Shown here: positions 45,320-55,809 of the stretch, in pieces
Layout: the number at the start of each line of letters is the position of its first letter
How positions within the stretch are numbered: position 1 is the stretch's first letter
Origin: Clonostachys chloroleuca
Taxonomy: Eukaryota; Ascomycota; Sordariomycetes; Hypocreales; Bionectriaceae
Length of the DNA: 64,000 nt
NCBI GenBank assembly: GCA_037952775.1
Contig: JBANAY010000004.1
Coordinates: 9,486,001-9,550,000 of the forward strand
Reading direction: 5' to 3'
The notes under the pieces: model-generated
Databases searched by the model: none
What the model was told of the DNA's origin: nothing
What the model saw: the letters and a program-made list of their open reading frames with translations, nothing else
Translations under genes and position numbers: made by a program

Positions 45320-45654
45320 ACATGCCAGCTTCCAAAACTCATTTGAGAGTCGCGTACTCGTTCTGGATGAAGGACTCGATCAGGTCCACTGGGAGGTGAC
45401 TGCGGGCTGTGATGCGAGGAATGCGAACAGCAGAAAACAAAGCTACATGCACAAAGTCTGCGGGCGTCGTGAAAAGCCAAGTATCGCAGATCCTTCTTGT
45501 GCTAGTCCTCGGGCCACGTCTTCGGCCACAGGAGTGTAATACCAGGGACACTGTGGGTTGAATCATGTGCAAGCACAGATGCGAACAGCCCTGAAGCCAA
45601 AAGGCAAAGAGAGCTATGTTCCACCAAACCGGCCAAATGCAGCCACCCGTGAAA

Positions 45655-45690
45655 ATGGCATCGACCCAAAACATGGCATCGACCCAAAAC
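45655..45690. repeat. 18-bp tandem duplication
   Basis: ATGGCATCGACCCAAAAC occurs twice without a gap, followed by a third ATGGC. Confidence 0.8.
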
Positions 45691-45855
45691 ATGGCGAGAG
45701 GAATATACAGCATGGTATCTGCCTCGGGCCAGGTACAGTAGTGGCCATCACCATTCCTTGGGGGCTGGGGGGCCAATGGAGTTGGGTAACGGGATAAGAA
45801 CAGCCCTGAAGCCAAAAAAAAAAAAAAAGGGATAATCACGATTGGCCTCCTTAGA

Positions 45856-46011
45856 GACATTTCAGAGATTAAACAGAAAAGAACTCATTGCGATGAGTTG
45901 TCGGGCCCTGGCAACTTCATTGTTGTTAAACTCTATTATTCTCTTTCTCTTCCGTAAACTGAAAAGAACAGATGCTACACTTGATCTAAGCCAAAAGGCA
46001 AAGAGAGTTGT
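45856..46011 (-). pseudogene. U2 snRNA-derived sequence with a 70-nt insertion
   Basis: Read on the minus strand, 46011-45955 matches the 5' domain of spliceosomal U2 snRNA: a GCCTTTTGGCT block, then GATCAAGTGTAG and CTGTTCTT. The branch-site-pairing segment, normally GTAGTA, is GTAGCA here. The match breaks at 45954 and resumes at 45884 with GTTTAATCTCTGAAATGTC, equivalent to the next part of U2. The 70 nt between are bounded by a 15-nt direct repeat, TAAAC(A/T)GAAAAGAAC, at 45870-45884 and 45955-45969. The downstream stem-loops and Sm site of U2 are not found. It is therefore a relic, not a working gene. A second fragment of the U2 5' end lies at 45593-45614. Confidence 0.6.
45885..45954 (+). 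repeat. Insertion in the U2-like sequence; dispersed repeat, copy 2
   Basis: This 70-nt segment resembles 45261-45319 and is flanked by the 15-nt direct repeat described for the U2 relic, as after an insertion with target duplication. Confidence 0.55.
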
Positions 46012-48143
46012 TGGCCACAGGAGAACTAGCAGCGGCAACGAAAGGCGAATAGCCTTACAAGCGCGCCAAGATGCATCCTCTGCATTTCTCCGACTTGATA
46101 GTGAGCGATTGCAGCGGATGGTGACACACGTACCGGGAGGGGGAGGCTGATATTTTGTTCTCAAGTGTGAGTGGGAGCGCAAACTGGGTCGGGTAAGTTG
46201 ATGGGGGCGTAACTGGTCCCATGATGACTGATTCCATGTCTCAAGAGAGGTCGAAGGGAGAGGGAATGGATGTATTAGCGGGAGTCCGCGGCTCCTTGGC
46301 TGTTGTAGAGGGTTTTTGGTTCGCACTCGGTTGCTTCTGAGGGCTCCAGGCAGGGCTCGACACAATGTCCGTACGCTTTAAAACTGTCGGCCGTCTCGAT
46401 CTCTGGTTAGGGCTGCACTGCTGTCGAAACAAGTGGCGACGACTCCCATACAAGACCCTGGTGAGTTGTTATAATATGCTATCGCCAAGCCTCTAGGAAT
46501 CCTGCAACGGGTCCTTTGTAGCAGACCAACGTTAAAATGCTTCTCATCTGCGGCGTTGCCAGTAAAGGTCATCTCGTGGACAGATCGGCGGAAGATGAAA
46601 GCGATGTCTGGATTTGCTTCTGCAAAACGCTGCCATTCCTTGGACAGATAACCATACCGAGATGCTTCACTCCCATGAGGGCACCAGCAAGCAGTAGTCT
46701 TTCCACTTCAGCCCGCTTGGGTCTTTCAGCTTTAGCCCATCTTTATGAAACGCTCTCTCGCCTTTTCTTGAACCATGGCGCTGTCGTCCGCAGGATCGTT
46801 CTTCGTCTTCCGCCCCGCCAGCTGGGCCGCGTCGCCGAGGTTGTTCCCTTCGGCGGAGGGCACCAGCAAGATGGACGGCTATTCGAACCACGCATACCTG
46901 CCTTACAGGCGCCAAAAAAACGAGCGACACAGCCGATCATTCTCTGTGTGAAAAAGAAACTCGGGTCATCTTTTGGGACTCGCTTCTCCGCGTACTACTG
47001 TGAACGAAATCCGTTAGCACTCTGTCGAAAAGATGACACCACCAGTAAAACACCTACCAGTTCGTAATGACTGGACCGTCAAGTACAAGTAAGGTTTGAT
47101 TGCGGACAGCAAGTGCTTTGAGTTTGAGTTTTTGGTGCGCGACGTCAGAACAGAGTTTGGGATGTCCAAAGCTTCCGTTGGTCTTCATGCGGAGGGCCAT
47201 TTGCAAGCTTCAATCAGATGCGCAGCTGATCTCGCACACAGGAGGGCACGGGTGGACAGGGAAATCAGGTAGTCGGATGCATCTCGCAACATGTGTCTTG
47301 ATGGACAGGGAGGTTGCTTGGTATTCATGAGACCAGATGGATGGGTGCGAACATTTGGGACGATGTTTTTCGCGGTGCGGTAGTTGTGGTAGAGAAGAAG
47401 GTGGTTGGACTGTATCTGCAGGTATGAGAGAAGATTGGCATTGTACGGAAGACGCTTCTCCACCTGGTAATAGGCCACTCCGGAGGGTGCTACAGTACTC
47501 GAGCTGGGGCTTTGGCGGACTGGCATAAACCGGTGGCTCGAGAGTCTCTAGAATGCTGGAAAGAGAGTAGTCATCGGCGGGCGTGTCTAGTAGGTTCGAC
47601 TAGCAGTAGGTTCGGCCGGTGTGTCTGATGTGCAAGTCTTCATCCGACAATGGGCTTCTGCCAAGGACCTTGATGGCTGGCACCAACTTTCGGCCCGGGA
47701 AAGCCCCAGAAGAGATCACTGGATAAGCTCCTGCCGTGCATTATGCTTCCTTTAGGGCCTCGACTGTGCGACTTCTCCCCGCCCCCCTGATTTCCAGGCG
47801 GCAGGTATCCAGGAGACGGCCTCGAGTCACCTTTCGTCGTGCAATAGAAACCGCCTATTCACAGTACATATCTTCCCTAAGCATCCAGTTTAATGGATAC
47901 TTTAGTCCGTGTTTGCCCTGCTGACTTGATTCTCACACGGCGGTCCACACTTGTGCGTGAACCTTGATGGCTTCAAGCGCCGCGGTGACTGAGTGACCAG
48001 GCTGCCGATATAAGGCTGTTAGGAGCAGCCCAGAAACTCAATTTCGCCGTGCAGCTACAGCATGCCGCCCTCGAACTGCTTCCTTTCAACATCACGGCAA
48101 GGGCCCCCAAACTGACTCTCCTTCCCATCACCCAACACCCATC
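46012..48143. other. Intergenic, no convincing gene
   Basis: About 2.1 kb. Frames at 46537-47067 (+) and 47185-47526 (-) have no recognisable domain and overlap other frames. Confidence 0.45.
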
Positions 48144-49248
48144 ATGTCGTCCTTCCCGCACAACGTTGACCTGGACAAGGCCAACCTTCGAGATGTCATC
48201 TGCTACCTTAACAAGCCCAAGGAGGAAGACGACCCAGGCTCTATTCTGGTCTCGCGAGTTGCCGCCATCTTCGTTCTGCTCGTCACCTCCACCGCCGCCA
48301 CCATGTTCCCGGTCCTCGCCACGAATGCCCGCCGCCTCGGCATCCAACCTGTACCTGATTGCTCGCCATTTTGGCTCGGGCGTTGTCATCGCCACCGCCT
48401 TTATCCACCTGCTTGATCCAGCGTACGAAGAAATCGGCCCCGCCAGCTGTGTTGGTCTGACAGAGGGGTGGGAGGGCTACAGCTGGCCTCCTGCCCTTGC
48501 AATGACATCAGCCATGTTGATCTTTCTCGTCGACTTCCTCGCCGACTACTACGTGAGCAAAAGGTTCGGGTCCCAGGAAGCAGAAGAGGAGGAACCTTTT
48601 GATCTTTCAGGGGATAAGGAACCCCGACGATCGATCGAGCCTCTCCTCGAACGCGGCGAAGAATCTGAACGAGACCAAGCAGCCTTTCCCAACACCCACA
48701 GCCTGGCAGAGATACCAATCCATCGCGAACAAGTTCTTACGGCCGAAGAAGATCTGCCGGCTTTCTACTCTAAGATGGCAGCGTTCCTCATCCTCGAATT
48801 CGGCGTACTCTTCCACTCTGGCATCATCGGCGTAAATCTCGGAGTTGTTGGAAAGGAGTTCTCAACCTTGTATCCCGTCATTGCCTTCCACCAAGCTTTC
48901 GAAGGACTTGGTATTGGAGCCCGTCTCAGTTCAATCCCATTCCCAAGGAAATACCGATTTGTACCGTACGTACTGGCTCTCGCCTACGGACTGACAACAC
49001 CAATCGCTCTCGCCATCGGCCTGGGTCTAAGAACGACATATGACAGCGATTCATTCCGGGCCCAAGTCATTTCCGGTGTTCTTGATTCTATTTCGAGCGG
49101 CATCCTGCTGTACACGGGCTTTGTCGAGATGTTGGCACGGGACATTCTCCTGAACGCCCAGTCATGGGATAAGCGGAGGCTTGTGGTTGCTTTTACCTCG
49201 CTTTACTCTGGCATTGTAGCTATGGCTATTTTGGGAAAGTGGGCATGA
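48144..49248 (+). pseudogene. ZIP-family zinc transporter with a frameshift
   Basis: A plasma-membrane Zn/Fe importer of the ZIP family (PF02535), about 365 residues when both frames are read. Frame 1, from the ATG at 48144, gives MSSFPHNVDLDKANLRD, then TM1 and TMFPVLATNARRLGI. Frame 2 continues with LYLIARHFGSGVVIATAFIHLLDP (TM2), an acidic cytosolic loop, and ILEFGVLFHSGIIGVNLGV and VIAFHQAFEGLGIGAR, which hold the metal-binding His and Glu residues of TM4 and TM5. The frames meet near 48346, where one extra A in CCAAC explains the shift. No GT-AG intron fits there. Unless this is a sequencing error, the product stops after about 90 residues. The rest of the gene is intact, so the loss would be recent. 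Confidence 0.75.
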
Positions 49249-50486
49249 AACTGTGATTCATCGGGATAGTAAGTGGTCGATACAACAGACGCGTCACTGC
49301 TGACCTCCGCATTGGCTAAGATTTCTGGAACACGAAAATAATATGAAAGGGGTACCATCGAGTTACGATCGAACTTTGATTTGCATTGGGCGTTGATTTG
49401 CATCGGATTTGATTTGATTCGACTTGGCTTTATTCGGCTCCAAGATGCTGCATCCATTGATAGGCATAGTCTAACTAGATGCTAATTGAGGCTATCAACT
49501 GAGAATCTGTGGCAATCTATTATGAAACAACTTGAAGCACAAGGGGTCGCTGACCGTGGATAGCGACGACAACCTCGGCTCATCTTCAAGGTATCAGTTG
49601 AAAGACGACACGAACTCCTGGGAATCTGACAGAGAATGCCTCCCAAATCTCCAACACTCTCACATTCAACTCCTTGACATGTCCGCTATGCTTCATGTTG
49701 TACTAGAGTTCTAGAACTGACACATCTTCTTTAGATTCACCATCTGCAAGATTGACACCACGCTAGCTCTTTATCACTCTCTTCCGAAACAAAGAGTGAG
49801 TCCCCAAACCATTCAAGATCCGCATTTTCACCTGCTTGGCCAATGGTTTGACGACTGAGGCTGGGATCGGACCATGATCTAGGCTTCAGACAGCTAACCA
49901 CCGTTCTTTCATACCAACAAAGGACCCTTATGAAGCGAACTCATTTGCCTCTAGGCATTTGCCTATAAATACCGCCCTCTCCTCCTTACTTCTCCCCCCA
50001 TCTTCATACAACAACTCACATAAAATAACATCTAATAACATGATAACAAATAATCATACATCCCTTCTCCCGTCACATCTTGCTCATGTCACGCCTGTTG
50101 GTCTTCTTCGGCGTTCAAAAAGCATGGATGCTATCGAGAACGCTAGGCTGCCTCACCACCACCACCACCACCACCACCACTAGTCTCCCCTGCTGATGGT
50201 GAGAGGGCGGGCAAGGTGGAAAATGTCAAGAATAACGTGGACGTTCTTGGTGAGGAAAAACAAGGCGACCATTCCAGTCCCGCGCTCCGACAATGCCAGA
50301 CTTTGGCCCGTTCGCCCGACACCGAAACTTCAACAAATCATCTCTTGGGTTGGAGAGCGAAGATAAATACGAAGTCCAGAAGGCTGCTGGAAGTCATATG
50401 GCCTGTTTGGTTTATCTTCCAGATGGTTTGGCCTCTTGCTTCTTTACACACATTCTATCGACTCACCGATGCAAAACACTGGGACA
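49249..50486. other. Intergenic with a CAC microsatellite
   Basis: About 1.2 kb. A frame at 49959-50183 ends in a run of histidines made by the (CAC)n repeat and is probably not a gene. A TTTGATTTG-rich patch lies near 49375-49420. Confidence 0.5.
50154..50180. repeat. (CAC)n microsatellite
   Basis: Nine CAC units in a row. Confidence 0.9.
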
Positions 50487-50840
50487 ATGTCTACCGGTTC
50501 TGGTGCACACCATTCTTCTCACTCCCCTAAACCAATCGCGCCGCAAGTCGAGGATAGTGAACGCCGTTCCAACCGTACTCGAACTGATGAAAGCCAGCAC
50601 ATTCCTGCCTGTGATCAGACTAGCCGCGAAATAACAATGCCAGATATACTCGCAAGACTCAGACCGCTTCTCAAGGAAATCCTGCAAACATTGTCGAACC
50701 CAAATAAAGTGCCCCATAGCCGAGACAAAAAGGTCACCATCAGCGCTCCGCTGCTGCTCCGGGAGGCAAACATGACATTGCTTCCGTGGGGGGAAGAATC
50801 ATCTCTAGCTCCTACGACCATATCTTGGGCCCTTGGCTAA
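50487..50840 (+). CDS. Second protein of the MSTGSGAH family
   Basis: A 117-residue frame whose first residues, MSTGSGAHHSSHS, match the gene at 13559-14016 in 12 of 13 positions. The DNA upstream of both ATGs also agrees (AACAC, two bases, GGACA, then ATG). After that leader the proteins differ: this one is charged, with a helical segment ILARLRPLLKEILQTLSNPNK. There is no signal peptide or known domain. It could be an intact gene, or a gene truncated by later changes, since the sequence that follows looks decayed. Confidence 0.45.
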   Translation: MSTGSGAHHSSHSPKPIAPQVEDSERRSNRTRTDESQHIPACDQTSREITMPDILARLRPLLKEILQTLSNPNKVPHSRDKKVTISAPLLLREANMTLLPWGEESSLAPTTISWALG

Positions 50841-52466
50841 TGTCGATCACTAATTGGGGCCGGACGCGCGTCTCATTTCATAAATGGATAATCAAAATAA
50901 GTTACACCGACATGATCTTCTACTACTCGTGGGAGGAGGGGATCTGCGGAGCCTTCAGGTCCTCCCAACACTTCAAGGGGGTGGGAGGCTCAAATCAGGC
51001 TGGACTGATGTTTGACCAATGCAATAAGTTCACGGCAGTGCGACGAAACCCTCATCTTGGTGGAAGTTTTGTCTCGGAGGAGACCACTAAAAATCATGGC
51101 CTCGACGGTTGGCAAACAACCCTCATGCTGAACAAGCCAGCAAAGTCGAGAATATGAAGACTAACATGAGGAAGAAATTCCCCAAGTCGAAGACGAAGCT
51201 GACTCCAATGGGGCCGAGAACCTTGAGTTCCTCTACAGAGCCGTAGATTCTGTGTCCAGCAAGGCATGTGCTTACTACTGCGGACGCAAGAGACTCCCGC
51301 AGATCCATAGGACCAATATGAAGCTTCACTTTCAGAATGCATATGGCCATGAGCTTTATCTGCTGCAAGCCTTCCGAGATCGCATAGCCGGGCTGAGCTT
51401 CGAGGCGCCCCATGCACTGATGCCTCCGGTAATAATACAACTAACCCCGATACACTACTCGATTCAAGGGCCGCTTCCGCCAGTGGAAATACCAGCCCCT
51501 CAAAGAAGAGACCGCGATTCCCTTAAGACACTTGGAGCTGCAGGATCAAGCTCTATCCCCTATTGAAGAGGTACCAAGCGATAACTCCGAAAACCATGCT
51601 GAAAATAGTTGGCTCCGGTGAAGTGATCAATCACATCAGCAAGGGGTATGACTTCACTGTGCGATGCATTACATCAGCGAAGGCTATAGTAGCTCGCTCT
51701 TGGGAGCTCGAACTATTTCCCCTATTGGAGAGGTATCAAGCAAAGACTCCGAAAAGGATAATAAAAAAGAGTCAGTTATCCAACGACAAATTTCCATCTG
51801 ATAGCATAGCTCCCTCCGATTATGGTATACTGTCTAGGCCACCCATGACCAACCCGAGGATCGAACCCCTTCGACCGACAACTTTCCCAGAGACGCTCAC
51901 AGGGGGGACTGCTGAGCCCAAGGCCACGGCTGATATCCTGTGGGACACGCTCGGCAGCAAGATCCTGCTAAACAATCACCCATGTGCTGGGACCGGCGGT
52001 TCTTCGAAGACGAAGCAATAGATTACTTCGCGCCTGTGTTCAGCCACGTCTGCCTATTCCCCCACGAGGAGCGCGAGGCTGTCATGGCGGAGTGCAACCC
52101 TTGTTCGAGCAGTTGGAGGCGAGCATGTTGGAAACCCCAGTCTAATAATACACCATCTCCTGATGTCAGTGCACCCACGAAGGGTAAAATAAGAAGAGAA
52201 GACCCTGATATGGAATACGTCGCAATGCCATATAGCAACCACTGTCTTGGCAACTTCGAACGCTTTGATAGCTAGACGATCAACTTGACAATGTGGTTTA
52301 TGCTCATCGTCGCGGCACAATCCCACGAGATGGGGTGGTCTTAATAGCTGATCTGTGGTCATTCTTTAATCTCAATAGTTATAGTTTTCTATTCACAAAC
52401 CAATAAATAAATAAATAACCAAAGCCAAAATTCGCAAACACGCGCTCTGTGATTCAAGTCATTCCC
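50841..52466. other. Probable decayed gene sequence
   Basis: Several plus-strand frames have protein-like stretches that switch frame. Examples are LPQIHRTNMKLHFQNAYGHEL (near 51300) and CWDRRFFEDEAIDYFAPVFSHV (near 51980), followed out of frame by PLFEQLEASMLETPV. A phrase like SPIEEVPS recurs as SPIGEVSS near 51560 and 51720. I interpret this as the relic of one or two genes with several indels, of unknown family. Confidence 0.4.
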
Positions 52467-54473
52467 TCAGTGAAGCTTCCCCACGTCCTCCTGCAGGGCG
52501 ATCCCCAACACCGGCCTGTCAGGCGTGCTCTGTGACGTGTGCCCGTACCTGAACCGCTTCAGCTTCATCAGCTGCGAGAAGTGGTACCCGTCGAGATGGC
52601 GGATCTCCCTCGGGACGTCAAGGAACCTCGAGTCCCTGAGCGACGACGAGACCAGGCCCAGCACCTCGGGCCCGACGGCCGAGTGCGCAAAGTACATGCC
52701 GGCCACGCCGTTGAGGGCCAGGATGACGCAGGCGATTATGCAGGCGGACATCCAACCCCAGTTGATCCGGTACACGTATCGGACGGCGGTCGTCTCGCCC
52801 GGCGAGGGCTTCCAGATGGTGAGCCTCATCTTGGTGTTGGGGTCTTTGTCCTCCAGCTCCCAGGCAGCGACGTTGAGGTCTTTGTATATGTCCAGGTTTG
52901 CTTGCACGACCAGTAGGTACGAGTTGAGCACTTGGCTGAGGGCTTTGCTGAAGTTGTTGAGGTTCACCAAAGTGAAATCGGGGGTTGGCGTGACCAGGCT
53001 GTCCTTGGCTGAGACTGACTGGTTGTAGAGGTAGGGTAGGATCTGATCATAGGACTCGATGAGTAGCGATGGCAGGTCAGTTGTCACCCTGGTGAAGATA
53101 TTCGGGGTGGAGAGAACCGACAGGTTCTCGGGCATGAGATTGTGCTTGGATGGTCGCTGTCGCACCACCCGACAAGATGGCCTTCTACTCAGAGTTGGCC
53201 TTGAACACTCGACCTGCGACTCGACGTACTTCTGGAGGACTTGACACTCGGATTGGTGGGATTCGCCTTTGAGCGTCTGAGATCCGGTCTGGTTTCTTCT
53301 CGCCTGGAAGAGGAGCCGTGTCGGCCCCACCTCGATACCGGTTTCGTTTATGAAGCGAGAGAGGGCGTTCATGGTGTAGGCGTTGGTCATCGTGCCTTGC
53401 CAGGACGAGCCCACGAACCTGTTGAGGCCCAAGTTCCAGAATGAATCGGTTGCCGTTGTGTTGTGCTGTGACCCGTACCATGTTCCATTTGCCAATGATT
53501 TCGACCCAGCTGCCAAGGTCGTCAAAGGCACCTCACTCCGACTGATATTCTGTGTCGTACCACTACTCACCGCCTCTTTCTTGAAGGCCTCGCAGACTAG
53601 GTCGATGTACGTGGATTCAATGTTGAAGGTGCTATTACCGATAGTCGTATTTCCCGTGGGGATACCGACCAAAGCCGAATACTTGACGGCCGAATCGGCA
53701 GCCAGTCCCCTCCAGCCTTGGTCATCGGGCGTCGCATCCGTGTCCAAAAACGGGATCTTGACATTACCCCAGGGATCGTCAGGGCCCAGGCGAATATCAT
53801 CGTGCGCATAAAGGCTCGTGTAGTAGGTGGACTTTGTGAAGAGGGAAAAGCTACTAAGCGAGCTCGCCTCGGTGGTATCCCAGTACCTCATTTTCGTCTC
53901 CATGGGGGTCGTTGTCTTATAGAGAACCCGTAGAAGGGCCTGGCCACCGAGAGGAGAAAAGGCCCACATGATGAAGAGGCCCACGGCCGCGAGGTTGACG
54001 ATCTGGAGCTCTGCGTGGGTTTCCAGGGTCGATCCCAGGGTCCGACTGCCCATGAGCTGCTCCAAGGTCTCCAGCGTCGATCCTCTCTCGAGTCTCTGGC
54101 GAGCGATTTGGAAAAGTAGCCGGCTCGTGATAAAGGCGAAAACCATTGGGAACAGGGGGCCGAAAGTGGTGAGGGCCGTCTGGAAGCCGTCATAGCGGTC
54201 ATCGAGATCCTTTCGATCCAGGGCCGCGACGACGCATACGAAAATCAGAGGGGCTAGGCAGAGAATGACGGATACGATATCAGTGAGGAAGAGGGCGAGT
54301 CGCTGGCGATTCATGGGCCGAATGGCCTCGGACTTGGCGATGCTCTCGGAGCCATCGTACCCTTGGAAGCTAGTCGTCGGCGAGGATACCTGCTGGATAG
54401 TGTAGACGGTACCGGGCGGTTGGGATTTTGGCGGGCTGAAGTCGTCGCCGCCGTACTGCATCTTGGCTTCCAT
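52467..54473 (-). CDS. Large fungal membrane protein of unknown function
   Basis: An intronless 668-residue protein. Three hydrophobic segments lie near residues 60-88, 95-120 and 160-182, and one near 575-605. Between the third and fourth is a long, probably extracellular region of about 390 residues with many N-glycosylation sequons (NTT, NST, NIS, NGT, NNF-S type). The short N- and C-termini would be cytosolic. The form matches a family common in Fusarium and Colletotrichum-type genomes that lacks a functional name. Stretches such as SRRPSCRVVRQRPS in the middle look odd for the ectodomain and may be a local frameshift or a retained intron. No enzyme motif was seen. Confidence 0.6.
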   Translation of the reverse strand: MEAKMQYGGDDFSPPKSQPPGTVYTIQQVSSPTTSFQGYDGSESIAKSEAIRPMNRQRLALFLTDIVSVILCLAPLIFVCVVAALDRKDLDDRYDGFQTALTTFGPLFPMVFAFITSRLLFQIARQRLERGSTLETLEQLMGSRTLGSTLETHAELQIVNLAAVGLFIMWAFSPLGGQALLRVLYKTTTPMETKMRYWDTTEASSLSSFSLFTKSTYYTSLYAHDDIRLGPDDPWGNVKIPFLDTDATPDDQGWRGLAADSAVKYSALVGIPTGNTTIGNSTFNIESTYIDLVCEAFKKEAVSSGTTQNISRSEVPLTTLAAGSKSLANGTWYGSQHNTTATDSFWNLGLNRFVGSSWQGTMTNAYTMNALSRFINETGIEVGPTRLLFQARRNQTGSQTLKGESHQSECQVLQKYVESQVECSRPTLSRRPSCRVVRQRPSKHNLMPENLSVLSTPNIFTRVTTDLPSLLIESYDQILPYLYNQSVSAKDSLVTPTPDFTLVNLNNFSKALSQVLNSYLLVVQANLDIYKDLNVAAWELEDKDPNTKMRLTIWKPSPGETTAVRYVYRINWGWMSACIIACVILALNGVAGMYFAHSAVGPEVLGLVSSSLRDSRFLDVPREIRHLDGYHFSQLMKLKRFRYGHTSQSTPDRPVLGIALQEDVGKLH

Positions 54474-55809
54474 GGCGATTTCAGTCGTGAAGGGAAGAGA
54501 AACTGGCCATCGAGTGGTGGTGGCGGGGGAATTCGAGGAGAGGGAAAGGCGGGACTACATATGACGATGCCGAACAGCAGCCCAAAATGCCCATTCAGTT
54601 GCGAGAATTGGGGGCCGTAACCACCAGGGGGTGATTGGCTGCGAGACATGGCTGTCAAGGCCTGGCTGGCATGAATGTTGCGTAGCCGCCAGGATGATCC
54701 AGGATGATCCATAAGACGATGCGGAGTTATGAAGGGGCTGTAATGAGACACGGCGAGAGGTTCCGATACCTAGAGCCTGGTGAGAGCGCCCGCTTAGTCA
54801 AAGTACCTGTACCTCTGCCCCATCATCGGCGACTGCAAGGACTGGGGACGCAGCACCAAGGTCGCATCTGGATACTGGAAGCAAGGAAAATAAGGGCATC
54901 GGGGATGTATTAATGGTGGAATAGTGCAGCGGGCAGAAGGATTGGCCTTTTGTCTTGCTCTGATATGTCTCGTCCAACCTGCGCTGAAATTCCCTCGCAC
55001 TGGCGATTACAGCACAACAAGCCCTAACAGCTGCCATCATCCCGCTGCAGTAAATTCCCTCCAGCAGTACCAACACTCTGGTATAAAAATAGCCTCTGAA
55101 ATACTAAGACCCTCTGTTATCAAATTGTGGGACTTGGAAGCAATTCCTCCCATGTTTCACCTCTCCCTGCCCCGTAACTGAGCATGCCTACTAGCGCCCA
55201 TCACAGTGTACAGGCGTGTTCTCTCTTCATGCGTCTTGTACCAATAATACGTCTCTGAGAAATAATACGGTATATATTGTCGCTTACTTCATTCTCAAGA
55301 CATGCAATACAGCGGTTTTTGGCTGAGAAAGACCTGCTCGGCTGCTGGGTCCACTAGTGCTCCTCCACCGCCAGAGAAATTAGCATTCATCGGCCCCATC
55401 CGATCCGATAATCACGCTGTAGATCGGAAAGCCAAGCAGGAGCATGCACAAATTCGATTTTAGACCTGCCATCATCAACTCCTAGATCAGTGCCCCGGGT
55501 GCCAGCCCATCCTGAGCGGCCGCTACACTCCGTTAGGCGCATAGACGAAGCGCATCGGTGTCTCACTGCTCTGCATGACGTGACGTCAGCAGAAGACGAG
55601 ACGCTCAAGCACGCACAAAAGAAAAATCAGCAGATCGGCGGGGGTTCATGAGGGGCTTCACTTCCCGCTCCAGTCAGCCCACTCAACCCGCTCATCGCCA
55701 ATCCCGCCGCCACGCCTAGGCTTTATCGAGGCCAACTTCTCATAGCCGTCGAGCGACTCTTTTACGCTCCCAGATCAGTGTCGCTCCCAGATTAGTGTCC
55801 AAAGGCAGA
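54474..55809. other. Divergent spacer, no gene seen
   Basis: About 1.3 kb between the membrane protein (-) and the BTB protein (+). Confidence 0.55.

Noticed and set aside
45842..46150. A 102-residue plus-strand protein
   Set aside because: It lies across the U2-derived sequence and its insertion, on the opposite strand, and is a chance frame.
46537..47067. A 176-residue plus-strand protein
   Set aside because: No domain or coding-like composition; the minus strand is open in the same interval.
49959..50183. A small protein ending in ten histidines
   Set aside because: The histidines come from a (CAC)n microsatellite that happens to be in frame; nothing else supports a gene.
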